Below the pieces are notes generated by a model. That model did not search any database and was not told the DNA's origin. It saw only the letters and a program-made list of their open reading frames with translations. A program made the translations under genes and the position numbers. From positions 158,643,124-158,707,123 of the forward strand of contig NC_135498.1 in NCBI RefSeq assembly GCF_052857255.1: a DNA stretch of 64,000 nt, given 5' to 3'. This DNA is from Amblyomma americanum (Eukaryota > Arthropoda > Arachnida > Ixodida > Ixodidae). This document shows positions 31,758-44,032 of the stretch, in pieces (the first letter of the stretch is position 1; each line of letters starts with the position of its first letter).

Positions 31758-33970
31758 CCGCCAGGCGGCCGGTAAAGGTCGCGTTGTTGGTTCAGAGGCA
31801 CAAATGACCAGTTGTGGCTTGTTTGCTGGCTTAGCGCTTTTATCCACCTTCACGAAACTCTAAGCGGGTGACGCTTAAACGCACATCACCAAAACGCAGC
31901 AGTTGCAACAGATTTTGAGTGAAAAGGTCTACTGTGTTCATTATTAAGAGCAATGCAATGGGTTCTTTATTTGAAGTTGCCACGGAACCATGCGATACCT
32001 CGATATTTATTCATAGCTTCATGCCAGAAAAATCCTTGTCGGGAGTAGAGAGACCGGAAAGGCAGAGAGGTTGGCCTGAAAAATAAATATCTGGCCTGCT
32101 ACTCTGCACTGGGGAACGGGAAGAGGAGAAAAAAGAGGGTCACGATGGGGGGTGTTGATGATGGGAGGAGGCAGACGAATGAATACATAAAGAATAAAAA
32201 AAAACAAGGCACACTTTCTTACATCACACACGCGAGGCAAGACCCGTGTCGCTCAAAAACCGTGAGAGCGCTCGCGCGTGTATTACTCGCGTATTACTCG
32301 CGTATTACTCCTTGTCAGGATTAATACTTTATGTGCTTCGATGAAGGAATTACTGGCTCGATACTAAGCAGCAACACTTTTGGCTGCTGTTTCAATAATG
32401 AAAAACGAAACGTAGTAACGCTACTCAGGCTATTTAGTCCGAGTGCAGCTTTCAGATGTCGCATTGTGGAAGTAACATCCCATAGAGATGCTGCTAAAAC
32501 GGACGTGTCACACACCACGTGTCCAAATGCGTTCTCAACATGGCTACTGTCAAAGATAATTCAGACGCTTAATTTGTATTCGACGGGGAACTCTGTGTGC
32601 TTTACTGTCAGCTTCTCAGACCCATAACAGTGGCAGATTGCTAAGCTTGAGCTGTTGTGGTTACGTAATCAGCGGAAAGAAGTAGTCGAGTTATGTGTCT
32701 GAATATAATGTCAGTGCTCCTCTATAATTTTTCCAGCAATATTCAGCTTCTATGACCCTCCGGTACATAGGTTGCAACTCGAACATCTGCGCACTGCATT
32801 TACTAGGATTTCGGCATTATTGCTCTTTCTTCACACAAGAAATCATCACTAAATAGGACAACCGAAGGTTCAAGACCGTGTCCAAAGACTTGCTTCCCAT
32901 AAATAGTTGGCAAAATGCAACGAGTCAATAAAAGCTACCCTCAGCCTTCAAGAACTGCTGTTGTGACAACAAAACTTGCTTGATATTGGCGCGCAGAAAG
33001 ACAGGGCTAAAATTACCTACGCGGCAACAAGCATCAATTTTCCGTCAAGCGCTCTAGTTGGGCGAGAATTGCCGGCAGAGTAACTGGCTGATTCGGCTCA
33101 TCAACCTTGGTCAAGCAAGCAAGATAGTTTAATTACTACTGGAGATGAAATGTAGCGAGTGCATCTCTCACTCATTCTCCTATCAAACTTCGTCACTCGT
33201 CAAAAAATAAAAGGAATTGATTTTGTTGAAATCAACAACAGTTAACCCCTGTTCTGTCGTGACTGCTTCTTAGCAACCTGCGCGGCAAATGCAGCTTTGT
33301 CGGCTGTGATTGCAATGAAGGCGCTTTCGTTGCTGGAGCTAAAAGCGCCTGTGACAGTGTGCCTGCCTTTATTTGGGTGGAGAATTGTTACTCGAGGTTC
33401 ATGGCAATGCGACAGCCCATCCAATCCGGATCGGTCAGGGAGGACAAGCAACCAAAGAAAGAGAAGGGTGAGTGTCCGGTACTGTTCAAAGGCCCCATTA
33501 GTCCGTGAAACGACGGAAATACCAAGGCCAAGGTCAGTTATCATCGCTTAAGGTACGGTAAAACCTCGTTGATCCGGATTTCACTGTAACGGAGAAAATA
33601 TCGGAATTAATCGAATGTCAAAATATCAAGTGGACAGAAAGAAAGTATAACAAAGTGCCATAGATCGACATATACTTTCATTTCTTTTAACGATCTGTAG
33701 TCATTGATTGCTTCGTGTCCGAAATTTTCACCTCAATAACTAATTTTCGCACTTCCGCCAAATAGTGCAGTGCGCGCACTGTCCGATAAACCAGCACATA
33801 TGTTCTATAGGTCATTTGGTCCATCAACAGCCAGCCCCTCCTCCTCCGATTTTTTCACACAACACAAACAGCCCACGACAAAAAAAAAAAGCTCTGCATA
33901 CGCGCACGGGATGAAATGTCAAACGATTACAGTCTATGCGATAACGCGAAGGACAATAATAGAGAGAGAT
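31758..33970. other. Downstream of the agrin-like stop codon; no other gene supported
   Basis: Possible 3' UTR sequence with AATAAA at about 32082 and 32193 (plus strand). The rest is AT-rich. A stretch at 33552-33640 starting GGTAAAACCTCGTTGATCCG resembles the ends of pogo/Tigger-type elements, but no partner end was found. Confidence 0.35.
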
Positions 33971-34012
33971 AGCCGAGCGTTTTTACGGCCAGCGGAGAGG
34001 AGCGGACGAGCG
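33971..34012 (+). repeat. Harbinger left terminal inverted repeat
   Basis: 42 bp matching the right end in inverse orientation; CGTTTTTACGG is repeated internally at 34050-34060. Confidence 0.85.
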
Positions 34013-34147
34013 CAGACGCCACTGCGCATGCGCACATCGCTGGGCCGGCCAGCGTTTTTACGGAGCGAAGCTTACGCCCACTGGGAAGCCCTCTCCAGCG
34101 GAGCGATGGGCAGCGCGCGAGCGTGCGTAAGAGCGCGCGGGCGTGTA

Positions 34148-37100
34148 TGGGTATTCAAGATGGCAGCCGTCAACACATGCACCGGCGCTGTGCGTTATCG
34201 ACGGTGACCACAGCTCAGGCCCGTTTACAAGCTAAGAAAGCGCGGAGATGTTTCACAGCTGAGAAGACTTGTGTCTTTTGCGTGAGCTGGCAGCGACCAG
34301 GCCGTTTGGAGATGACCATAAGTGGATCGAAGTTGTGCGCATCGTGAACCACGCGGTGGGCCGCGAACTTACGCTGCGTGGAGCAAAAGACCGCGTGGAT
34401 TTACTAATCGGATACTGGCGACAGCAGGACGCCAAGAACCTTAAAAGGTGAGTTTTATTTCTGCCGAACTAAGACGTCGGGCACGCTGATAGGCAGTCGT
34501 TAATTGACGTGCATGCTGTTTTCACATTATTCAGGTCTAGTACTGAAGAGCAATACGCGGAGAAAGAGCAAATACTTCAAGACCTCTCCGACTACGTTCG
34601 GACAATCAATTATGAGTCGGGGATAACACCAAGAAGTGGGGGCATTATGAACAGAAAACGGCCCGCAACACCTGAGTGTTCAGCTTCCGTGTCCCTAACG
34701 GGTCCACGGGAAAGTGCGACTTTGGTGCAGGAAGCGACTGGCTGCAGCAGTATTCCTAGCGTGGCTGCCGACCGAAGTTGAGAAACTGAATCAACACATG
34801 GTAAGTTTTACCATGTGCGTCTCTAACCTTGCATGTTCTAGCTTTTGATTTTCTCTGCTGAAATATAAAAGCGCTTATGAGTGGTAATTGTTGCGGGTAT
34901 TCTATGCACTGTAAATAAGTTCGATGAGTAAGAGCAGTCGAGTGCCTGAGCTTTTCTTATTTAAAGTCTTTAGAGCTCACTTCACTCATCACTACTGTGA
35001 ATATCCTTACTGTTTTGTTGTTTTGTCTGTGAGCCTCCAAACATAACCCGCGTAAAAATTGGCAAATAAAACTGCGTTGAATTTTTCAGTTCGCTTGCTG
35101 TCTAGAATGGCTCGTAAATAAAACAGCACAAACATAAAAATGCAATTGACGCGAAATGAGAGAAAGCTTATGCAGTCTTTCTAAACCGAGTCGATCACCG
35201 TCAGTGCCGCACGGCCGGCCTTGGATGAATGATAAAAACAAAATACATTTCTCGATGATGCAGCAGCAGGAATGAAAAGCCGTACTCACGTGTTATAAAG
35301 CGTGAAACACGAATGCAGGCTGCCGTACTGTGGTGTGGAAAGTGGCTTCGCTTACTTTAGAACAAAGCAACCCTCGTCTGAGCTCTTTCACCGGCAAGCC
35401 CACCACCTAACAAAAGGCGCTGCGCATCCGTTCGGGTTTCGGTTACCGCATGAGTTGTACGGTGACTCCTAAGGACTTAAGCCCGATAAGTAATTTAGTT
35501 CCGTGGGTTCCTTTCAAGGGAACTTAGCGTGCTTAATAACTGAAGGTAAACCACTTCGTCAGGAGTTCGCAAAGCGAAGGGCGACGATTGGCAACCATAA
35601 TAACGCTGATATTAATGTGGGCTCACTTAATTATGCAAATGCTGACGTTTGTAAGAGTTAACAGACGATATACGTTTCTTATCTGTGCGAATGAAAAGCG
35701 GCTCCTAGGAAGGCTGCTACATTTTTGTGTCGACCTTTCCTTACATGTTAGAACCCCAATCCCCGGCTGCTCAGCTGCTGCTCAATATGTATGAGCCGGA
35801 TCCTCCGGAAACCTCGGTTGCTGCAGCTGCTGCTGGCGACCGGTATGAGCAACCTGTGCAAGGACAAGTGCACAACCAGCACTCTCCAAATGTCAGTCCA
35901 AAGCAGCAACACATCCTCGCCGGGCGAACGCAGCCCCAGCCCACAAATGGGACGGATCAAGGAAGAGAGCGCCAGCCTGCTGCTAGGCGACAAGTTCTTC
36001 CCGTCGTCACTAGAGGTAGTATTTGAAGGAACATTTTAACTGTGCAACCATTAAGGATTCGCTGAGTTGAAACGCATGTTGTATGATAGTTTGATGTGCG
36101 GTTGTACCAGAACATCACAAGTGTACATCACCTTGGCAGGTGACAGCAGGATTATTGATTGGTCGCAAGGCACCACTGTACCAGAAGTTGTATGATGACT
36201 CCTACGCAGCGCTTCATTAATGTGTAATATAACATATAATTATTATATAGTTAGTGCGGATATAATTAATTATATCGGCTAAATAGGCTACTAAAATGAC
36301 TATCAAGGCTAATTATGTATTGCCGGGGCAGCTACGAGATAGCATGTCTTACGATGGTATTGTAGGATGTATGTAATCATAATTAAACACCACCCATGAA
36401 TTTTTCATTCAGTGCGCCATCGCCACAAAAATCTTTGTGCCACTCAGATTGAAGATATTCACTGTACCTTTTTAGAAGCCACCTTACTCTAACATACCGC
36501 CGATCGCCGAATGCGTGTTTGTCGTTTTCCTGCCCCATTGTGGTCTTGACATGCAGGGTGGATGAAAAAAAAAGCAATCGTCATTGTCTTTCACACGGTC
36601 AAGGGACTTCTCTTTCCGCATGTACTTTGAAATCTGGCGTGTATAGGACCCCAAAAACTTACCGAAAGAAATGGTGTCTTCATTAATATGCTGCCAATTA
36701 GTACACAGGCTACACTGCAAGAGGAACTCTGTTAGACATAACAAAAATGGCACACAAGCAGAAACACAGGGGTCATAAAATGTTTACTAGCTGTCCTCGC
36801 GACAGTCCTTTTTATTTTTTATACAACGTGTATTCTGGTACCCGTTCTGTATACTAAGTCCCGGTTACCCGTGAATGTCACAAGTCAACTGACTACGTCT
36901 GGTAGAAACATGTATTTGTGACTATTTTGCTGCAGTGGAGAAGCTCAACTGAATTTAAGGTTGATAAAAAAATTCCTGTCCGTTTTTGCAGGACCCCGGG
37001 GGCTACACAGCATGGGGCTTCAGTTGCTCACTATGCGAGAAAGAAACGACTATGAGCTGCGCGTAAAAGCGCAAGAAATTGAAAAACAAAAAGTGGAGAA

Positions 37101-37275
37101 TGAAACACGGCGACTCGCTCTAGAGGAGCGCAGGTTGGACTTGGAGGAGAGAAAGCATGAGCTCGAAGTGAGCCGTTATAGCAGAGAACATGAGAGGCTG
37201 CTCGAGAACGTACAGAGGATGTTAAATGAACAAACCCAAGCAATATTTGATTTCTTCGGTGCAAATCGCGCATGA
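34148..37275 (+). pseudogene. Harbinger Myb/SANT-like DNA-binding protein gene, four exons, damaged
   Basis: Exons at about 34148-34447, 34536-34800, 35752-36015 and 36992-37275 join in matching phases with good splice sites (AAAAG|GTGAGT, TTATTCAG|, CATG|GTAAGT, TTACATGTTAG|, TTTTTGCAG|). The first carries the trihelix/Myb-like block HKWIEVVRIVNHAVGRELTL and GAKDRVDLLIGYWRQQ; the last is a long charged coiled coil (RRLALEERRLDLEERKHELE) ending at TGA 37273, followed by AATAAA at 37317. Two lesions are visible: the N-terminal frame breaks by one base near 34262, and exon 2 has an in-frame TGA at 34779. The intact version would help the transposase find the ends and enter the nucleus. The start codon is uncertain. 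Confidence 0.7.
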
Positions 37276-37354
37276 CATAAATATCCAGAAAATTCTCCTT
37301 GTACACCTTGTGCTTGAATAAAACACATTTCAGAAAGATGTGTGAATGGCAAAA

Positions 37355-38723
37355 CTACCGAGGATTAAGGTAGGTTTCTAGATCTGGTGGATCAAGGCCG
37401 AAGTAATGCGATACCTGGGCACCATACAAACATGTATGACAGTTTGCCAAAAGCGCACTAGCTTTATAGATACGCGGCACGTTCTGGCGGTACAGCTTTT
37501 GATTTTTCTTAAAGTCAACAAAGGCGAACAGTCCTGCAATTTTTCCGAATCCCCACTCCACGGCTTGCCTTACGCTGTTCATAGCTTTGTTGAACGCGCA
37601 CTGTTCCGGTGTGAGGGACACACCACCATATGGCTTCAGCAAAAGAGGTCGCAGTGGGTAGGCGGGGTCACCATAAATGCAGAAGTTGCGCCCTTGAACG
37701 AGCCTTTCTAGCTTCGAATATAAGTTGCTGATCCCGAAGTTACCTGAAAGTAGAAGTGAATTATAAATGGTCAACACCCGTTTTGAAGCAGCTGGTATGG
37801 GAGGAGAAAACAATGCGCAACATCGCATTTTTGCACTTAACACTCTTCATTGATTTAAACTGTTCGTTATTACTCACCAGCGTCATGCTTGCTGCCCGGG
37901 TATGATCCATCCAACTGGCAAATGATTCCATCGGGGCACATTATGGATTGGTATTTCAAGGCATGAAACCGCTTGTGCCCACTAAAGTAAAGGTTTTGAT
38001 TTCTTGATGGCCGGCATAATGCCCTTGCTGTACCGTCGATGAAACCCCAGCAGTTTGTCAGCTGGGCACCTTTGGCGTGAACGGCCTGAAAATTTTAAGT
38101 GTGAACTTGTAATTGCAAATTTTGACAAACTTATTGATTCTGCTGTAATTCCGACTTACCTGCGAGAATTTCTCCAGCGTGTCGAGATTGAGCCAAGAAT
38201 GGTTATTTACATCGTCAAGCAAGCGAAAAAACCGCTCGTCGATGTGGCGCAGAACTTCGTTCGTCAGTGATGATATCGTTGAACTGTGCCGCCCGAAAAT
38301 ATCTTCAAGATCACACAGCCGGTTGGGATATGCCAGCCGTCGTAAGGTAAAACAGAGGGCTTCATCTCCGGGAACCACAACCCTTTGCGCAGTTACGACC
38401 TTATAAGGTATGCGCAAGGCCCGCTGAAGTCTGCCTATATGCACCTTCTCGAAACGAAAATACGTCCTAAAGACGCCATCGTCCATAGCATCAATGTTCA
38501 AAAGTCCGTGCACTGAAAGTGGCTCACGTCGTATCTCGCCAAATACCTCCAGGCACAGCACATCTCCAATCTCGGTCCAGGTTAGTTGCGACAGCAGCAG
38601 CGGGTCCTGTAGTATACTCTTCGGCATGATGCGAACAGCAGTACCAGCCGCCAATTCGCGAATGCGCGCGAAAACAGCTGACCTTCTTTGTTTCGGCTTG
38701 ACTTGAGTAGCACTGGCGAACAT
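37355..38723 (-). CDS. Harbinger transposase (HARBI1-like DDE nuclease), three exons, apparently intact
   Basis: Exons 38723-38160, 38085-37878 and 37743-37355 join in phase 0 then phase 1 (donors TCGCAG|GTAAGT and GCTG|GTGAGT, acceptors ATTTTCAG| and ACTTTCAG|), giving about 386 residues, the usual size for this family. The N-terminal half has the helix-turn-helix-like stretch DLEDIFGRHSSTISSLTNEV. The catalytic triad is present: Asp in GFIDGTARALCRP (exon 2), Asp in IYGDPAYPLRP and Glu in VEWGFGKI (exon 3). Start chosen at MFASATQ; the frame is open a little upstream without ATG. It cuts and joins the element ends. The gene converges on the Myb-like gene; their stops are 80 bp apart. Confidence 0.85.
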
Positions 38724-38977
38724 ATCCTCTTTAACAGACTGCGCTTTTGTACATCTAAAAAGCAACACTTACCAAATAATTAACTAGAAACACAGAATCT
38801 ACCTTCACAAAACAGTTTCAGCGAATTAGTAGCAGGCTTAATTGATATTCTTTTCACTCTAACTCGATTTGCGACCGAGAGGTGGAGCAGCAGAGCAAGC
38901 GATTCTACTCCGCTCGAGAAGACGGGCGATCCGCCGGGCTAAAACTCTTTTCTCGCGCGCCTCTCCGCTGGCGTATC

Positions 38978-39019
38978 CGCTCGCCTGCTCCGCCCCGCTG
39001 GCCGTAAAAGCGCTCAGCT
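38978..39019 (-). repeat. Harbinger right terminal inverted repeat
   Basis: 42 bp, the inverse partner of 33971-34012, with a related subterminal block CCTCTCCGCTGGCG at 38960-38973. Confidence 0.85.
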
Positions 39020-40159
39020 AAAACTATCTAATGACAGCCCGATCCGCGACACGCACGCAACGAAAACAAAAAGAACGTGGTAAAGCGCTGCACAAAGTAA
39101 AACAGCACGCCGTCGTCCCTTCTCGACTGATGATCATAGTGATTATTAGGGTATCTTTATGTTTCAGTTGGGCTGCTCACTACTCGTGCTATTGTGACCA
39201 GACCTGTGAGAAGCTCACTCACCATCAGCTCATCTCCTGCGCCAGTTAACAACATTATACTAGCTTTACGATGTCGGCCAACACTACGCTTGTGCGAACT
39301 CCTCCGCCCGTCCGAATTAACCGAAGCGCGGCTGAATTCTTCCGACTTGTGAAAGTTTCACGTCGCTGAATACGTTCAATGGAACCGGACTGGGTGTCCA
39401 AATTATCCAGTTTTCCGAAATAATAATTAAAGTATGTAAAATGACGCGATACACACCGTCGGGACGCAAATAGGTGACGAGCGATTGAAGTGGACCCTTG
39501 GATAGGCAAAAAGCTGGCACCTCATGAACCGACAGGTTCGGCTCATGGAACTGAGTAGACAGGTTGACGGGGAAATCCGGGACGGCATAGTGGTTACTTA
39601 GCGCATAAGTGACGTCGGCCCTGGAAGAGTGGCTGTGGGCGAACCCGGTCGGCGGGGGAGGGGGGGGGGGGGAGGGGGGTATGGTCTAATGCAATTTGAA
39701 GATAATTAAGATTAACCTACTGGGAAAAAACTGCTATAACAGGGTTTATATTTGCACGAAGGCCGCAACGAATACACGAGCCGTTAGCTAGCCGAGTGAT
39801 TCCTTTAACTTGTATACCGTCATGTATACCGTCACACCGGGAAAAATTGTTGGTCCGTTTTAGCTGCAACGAACACGATGACCTTCAATTTGCGCTGGAC
39901 TGTAAGTGGCAGAGGCGCTTTCAGCTTGGCCTCACTCCGGACACGAGTGCTATGGTGAAGAATATTACTTTTCTCCGAGACAAGGGGGCGCCAACACCAG
40001 CCGCTTCCAAGTAGCGTCGTGGACGTGCTTCTTCAAATAAAAGTCATCAGTGGCACTTCTATGCAAAACGAAGCGTGACGTCACCGGAAGGCCACAACCA
40101 TGCCACGGGAGGATCGAAATAAAAGAAAACGAAACAAAGTGTTTGGTTTTTTAAATTGT
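39020..40159. other. Spacer without a recognised gene
   Basis: A G-rich tract lies at about 39650-39679. Short frames at 39796-40014 have no recognisable domain. Confidence 0.3.
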
Positions 40160-40980
40160 GGCAGCGTGCCTGCTGAAATAAAATATTTACACACAGAGAT
40201 ACACGCCAGACTCTCGAAGGAAGTCCACTAACGTCCTGTGGTGCGGCCCAGAGGTCCAGCCTTCTACATCCGGCGGTCGACCTAGGGACTGTCCGCGCCG
40301 TAGCTGGTGTTTTCTCCGGATGACACGCAAAGAGGGACAGGCCCAGAACAAGTGTCTGGTGTCCGCCTTGAAGACAGGAGCGGGACACAAATGCGGCAGG
40401 AATAATAGAATTCGGCATGATACTGTGCCGGCCACGACCAGGGACCAGGTTACCGCTGGAGTAAAGGCGACATGGAGGCTCAATCTTCTTAGCAAGACCT
40501 CTTCCCAGCGTACAAGGCCGCCAGTGAGGTCTGTACCACGCGGTGGAAGAAGTGCTCGCGTGGCGCGTCGGGGGTTTTCTTTATTTATGAGGAGTATTCT
40601 CTTCGGAGAGGTTGGGGCGGGGACGTGGAGGTCAGTAGGGATTTGGTAGACCTACCATAGCTTGTGTGGGGCGCACATTTCGCCGGATCCATCGTGCACG
40701 TACTGTGGGGGCGAATATTTCAAGTATGTCTTGATTTTCCTCTGCCAGTAAGTCGGAGTCTAGAACACGCCGCAGACTACGGATGGCACCTGAGGAATCT
40801 GGGAGGATGTCAAGGTGGCTTCTAGAAGACAAGAGGGGACAGATGATGCTTAATGCGTCCCGAACGGCGAAAAGATTCTCCTGTGTCGACAGCCAGCCTG
40901 GGGCTTTAACAGCGACAGCTGCTCGAAAAACATGCTGCAAAAAAATTTGCCTCAGTGCAAATGAGACATAGTGAAGCAAA
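40160..40980 (-). pseudogene. Degenerate LINE ORF2 C-terminal region
   Basis: The minus strand encodes LCPAPVFKADTRHLFWACPS and, downstream, HHRTLVDFLRESGV, the Cys/His-containing C-terminus and closing motif usual in I- and Jockey-like ORF2 proteins. Further upstream, at 40632-40979, is a second open stretch of unclear origin in another frame. No catalytic domain is kept. Confidence 0.45.
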
Positions 40981-41197
40981 TGTAGACCAATAACGATGCA
41001 GACGAGCCGCCGAAGCCGAAGCTAAGCGTCTCCGTCGTCCCTGATTATTGCACTACTGCTTCAGGGTTGCAGTACCGTCAGCATTTACCCGACGTTTACA
41101 AGGGCGTTGGTGAAGCTGTAGCGGAAGAAATTGTAAACACAACGAACATTGCACACCTTTGTTCAGAGTTACTGGAGCAGTCTCAAAAAGGGTCACA

Positions 41198-41213
41198 CCC
41201 CCCCCCCCCCCCC
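41198..41213 (+). repeat. Poly-C run
   Basis: A run of C residues in spacer at 40981-41640 that otherwise has no supported gene. Confidence 0.85.
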
Positions 41214-41640
41214 CATTTGATATCTTTTCGCACCAGAAACTTGCGCAGTCCAGCTATCACCACAGTCTCATTACCGCAGAGGTCCAATGCATGCCCTTCC
41301 TATAGTGCATACCACCTAGCCGTACCCAAGAAGCCAAAAACCACGAGGGCGATTTCGCAATTACTTGCTCTCTCTGCCCGGAACTCTTGCTCCCGATAAC
41401 GACTCTTTATCGCTGCTCAGGTCATCATGCACGCGCCTGTGCAGTCAAGATCAGCAGGAAATGAGCGCGGGTAGAAATAGAACTGATGTGTTCCAAAATG
41501 GAAAGGAAAATCGGCACTTCAGCAACCTCGCACGCTCAGCGCCTTTGACTAGGGCGAACAATGGAAGCAACTTCATAAGGCATCGACTTACACTGCACAG
41601 CAACTGCGCGCACAGAAATCCTTGCAGCACATTCGGCCTA

Positions 41641-41941
41641 CCCGCCGCGGTGGCTCAGTGGTTAGGGCGCTCGACTACTGATCCGGAGTTCCCGGGTTCG
41701 AACCCGACCGCGGCGGCTGCGTTTTTATGGAGGAAAAACGCCAAGGCGCCCATGTGCTGTGCGATGTCAGTGCACGTTAAAGATCCCCAGGTCGTCGAAA
41801 TTATTCCGGAGCCCTCCACTACGGCACCTCTCTCTTCCTTCCTTCTTTCACTCCCTCATTTATCCCTTCCCTTACGGTGCGGTTCAGGTGTACGACGATA
41901 TATGAGACAGATATTGCGCCATTTGCTTTCCCCCAAAACCA

Positions 41942-41944
<3 letters not shown>
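41641..41944 (+). mobile_element. Type A (Ruka-like) SINE, full length
   Basis: Best copy in the window. Head CCCGCCGCGGTGGCTCAGTG with box A, box B GGTTCGAACC at 41695-41704, the GTTAAAGATCCCCAGGTC body block, and the end block GAGACAGATATTGCGCCATT running into an ATT-repeat tail. It is a Pol III-type retroposon that depends on a LINE for copying. Confidence 0.88.
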
Positions 41945-41996
<52 letters not shown>

Positions 41997-42012
41997 GTTA
42001 TTATTATTATTC
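41945..42012 (+). repeat. (ATT)n microsatellite, SINE tail
   Basis: About 22 ATT units, interrupted once by GTT, immediately after the SINE end and most likely grown from its tail. Confidence 0.92.
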
Positions 42013-43039
42013 GCCTTCGCTTCACGACAGCAGACCTGATACCTGATTTAACATCTGCTGCTGGTCCTTGGACCTAAGATATTAAAATTTATTTTCGGAA
42101 TATGGCGGAGTGCTAGACGCACTCTGGCACGGGTCGTCCCGGTACTGCACTGGCTCCGGGATCGGCCCGGGGCCTCTGGGCCTTTTAGCGCGCAGCGCAT
42201 TTCCTTTATATTTTTCCTCTCCTATCCTTTAACTCTCCTACTATCGGCACGCGGCCGCAAGCGTGGCTCGGCTTGAGCCAGTAGGCAGGCCTGTGCTCTT
42301 TCTTTTCTATTTTCCTGGCAGCAGCAGTACAGTACACACTGTAGACGACCAGTTCATGTGCCGACGTGCGCATCTAGGGACCCCTCTGCGTCATGTACGA
42401 AGCCTCCAAGGGAAACTAATTAGGGTGAGGTCCTTTCACCGGGTTAATTAGCGCGCGGACATCGCTAAAACCGAGCAGACAGCTGTGCTACCTAGGTACA
42501 AGACAAACAATAGGAGTGAGCACACACGGAAAGGGCACCGCCAGCGAGCGTGTCCTTTCCTTGTGCGCTCACTTTCATTGTCCATTGACACTATAGCAAC
42601 TGGTTCGTTGACGCGGTTTCAGTGACGTCTGTTTACAATAACCGACTGTCCGCTCTGGAAGCAACACACCGAGCAGGCCCGCATTCAGCTCTCGCGCCCC
42701 TTTGGCTCTCCGGATGTGACGTGAAGCTGCGGCCAAGCTTGACATCCGGTAGCAACCTCCTGGTTCTATAAGTGTTTTTGATGATGTCCAGCATAAGTGT
42801 TCCGCGGCCATGAGGAGTCGCATGAAGGGAAGAGAAAATGCAGGGTGGGCCGTTACCGGCGGACTCAATCTAAGATAGTGGCGCGGTGGCCACGCCGCTG
42901 CTAGTGCGTCATTCTTCGATGTTCTGCAGTCGCGTGCTGGTCGGCGACTGCTGTGCTTCAATGATAACGGATTAAGCCATTTTTTCAATGTAGAGACAAT
43001 CATCCGCGGCAGAAGTGGAGTAGTTTTTACACCCACCAG
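42013..43039. other. Spacer, probable old repeat at 42120-42450
   Basis: The stretch 42120-42330 (including GGCACGGGTCGTCCCGGTAC) has a composition break and feels like a dispersed tick repeat from memory, but I cannot assign it to a family. A long minus-strand open frame at 42575-43147 has no recognisable domain. Confidence 0.25.
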
Positions 43040-43572
43040 GATCCGTTTCTTGTCTGCCGACGCAAAACAGTTCAGGAGTAAAGGAGAAGCTGTAGTGGAG
43101 ATAATGGCAGTGCTAAAGGCGTGTAGAAGTTGTTGTGCCACGACCACGGAGGAAGACTTGCTCCGTGGCCTCGACCATTGCTTTCAAACACTGGTGTCAG
43201 TGAGATTTTCACGGCATTTCAAGTTGCAGAACATTTATATGTCAAGGTAAGGAGAATGATGGTCTACTTTGCGGTATATGAATGCTTGTTCGGTGTGGAA
43301 TGATGGAGTTAAGCTGTTTCACGCCACCTTAGCCCTGGCGTGAAGTAAAGTTGCTCTAGTACTCTTCGCGTATGCTTTGTGCTTCAGAATCCCGGTTTGA
43401 AAACAGGAATGTCGAGTTTCTCTCTTGCCTGCCAGCCTCTCCCTCATCTAGTTTAGCCGCTCTCTCTTGTATATGTTGCAGTCGAGCAAAGAGGGCTGAG
43501 TTTCAAGGGAAATTGCGTAATCGAATACAAGATTGGATGCTGAGAGCCTTCCGTAATAAAAAAAACTGCTGA
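43040..43572 (+). CDS. Last two exons of an unrecognised gene
   Basis: Exon 43040-43246 follows an acceptor (TTTTTACACCCACCAG|) and ends at a strong donor (GTCAAG|GTAAGG); exon 43482-43572 follows TATATGTTGCAG| and joins in the same frame, ending at TGA 43570. The product has a Cys-containing helical stretch (MAVLKACRSCCATTTEEDLL, FQTLVSVRFSRHFKLQ) and a basic tail (KRAEFQGKLRNRIQDWMLRA). AATAAA lies at 43555. Earlier exons would be in the gap after the Harbinger element. I do not recognise the family. A transposon-derived origin cannot be excluded. Confidence 0.4.
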
Positions 43573-43749
43573 AGTTTAAATTATTTTTCGTGGCTACTAG
43601 CCAGCCATATAACATGAGGAGCACGTGGTAGCAAAAGAATAATAAATGCTTATTATGACATTCGTACTGACTGCTCTGCACCAATGATTCCGTATGTTTT
43701 TAATAGATTTGGCGCAGAAGCACATTTGCGTGAGAAAAACTAGAGCGTC

Positions 43750-44032
43750 GAAGTTATCCCGCAGGCTAGACTGTGCGGAGATTGGGCTTCTTGAGCGATC
43801 GGAGTGCGCGCCCGCTGCTGCCGTTTTGCTCGTTAGAGAGACCCCCGCGGAGTGACCGCTAGCGGAGTGCAGGCGCCCGCGCTGCTTGTCCTCCTTTCCA
43901 AGGGAAGCTCTGTGGAAGAACCGCTGTAAATCACCCTCCCTTTCGTTTTTCCCGCTTCGACCTCGCGTCTCCATTGGGGCACTCCCAGTGACAGCTGGGG
44001 GCGTTGCTTCCGCAAGAGGCCGCGAGCGGGAA
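43750..44032 (+). promoter_or_regulatory. GC-rich, CpG-dense region ahead of a candidate first exon
   Basis: Composition rises in GC and CpG from about 43750 and stays high to about 44330, as at the agrin-like promoter. No TATA box is evident. Confidence 0.45.

Larger units (their letters stand above)
33971..39019. mobile_element. Harbinger (PIF/Harbinger) DNA transposon, 5.05 kb, with both genes
   Basis: The ends are 42-bp inverted repeats: left 33971-34012 begins AGCCGAGCGTTTTTACGGCC, right 38978-39019 read inward begins AGCTGAGCGCTTTTACGGCC; they differ at only a few positions. Inside are the two genes expected of this superfamily, a DDE transposase (minus) and a Myb/SANT-like DNA-binding protein (plus), arranged tail to tail. 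The 3-bp target duplication usual for Harbinger (TTA/TAA) is not clear; the right flank is TAA if the element ends at 39018, while the left flank reads ATA. Subterminal repeats of the end sequence occur near 34051 and 38961. Confidence 0.88.

Noticed and set aside
33240..33640. Possible pogo/Tigger element with a minus-strand frame
   Set aside because: Only one end-like sequence was seen and the frame has no helix-turn-helix or DDE motif.
42575..43147. 190-codon open frame on the minus strand
   Set aside because: No domain, no start context, and it overlaps the plus-strand exon that has better splice support.
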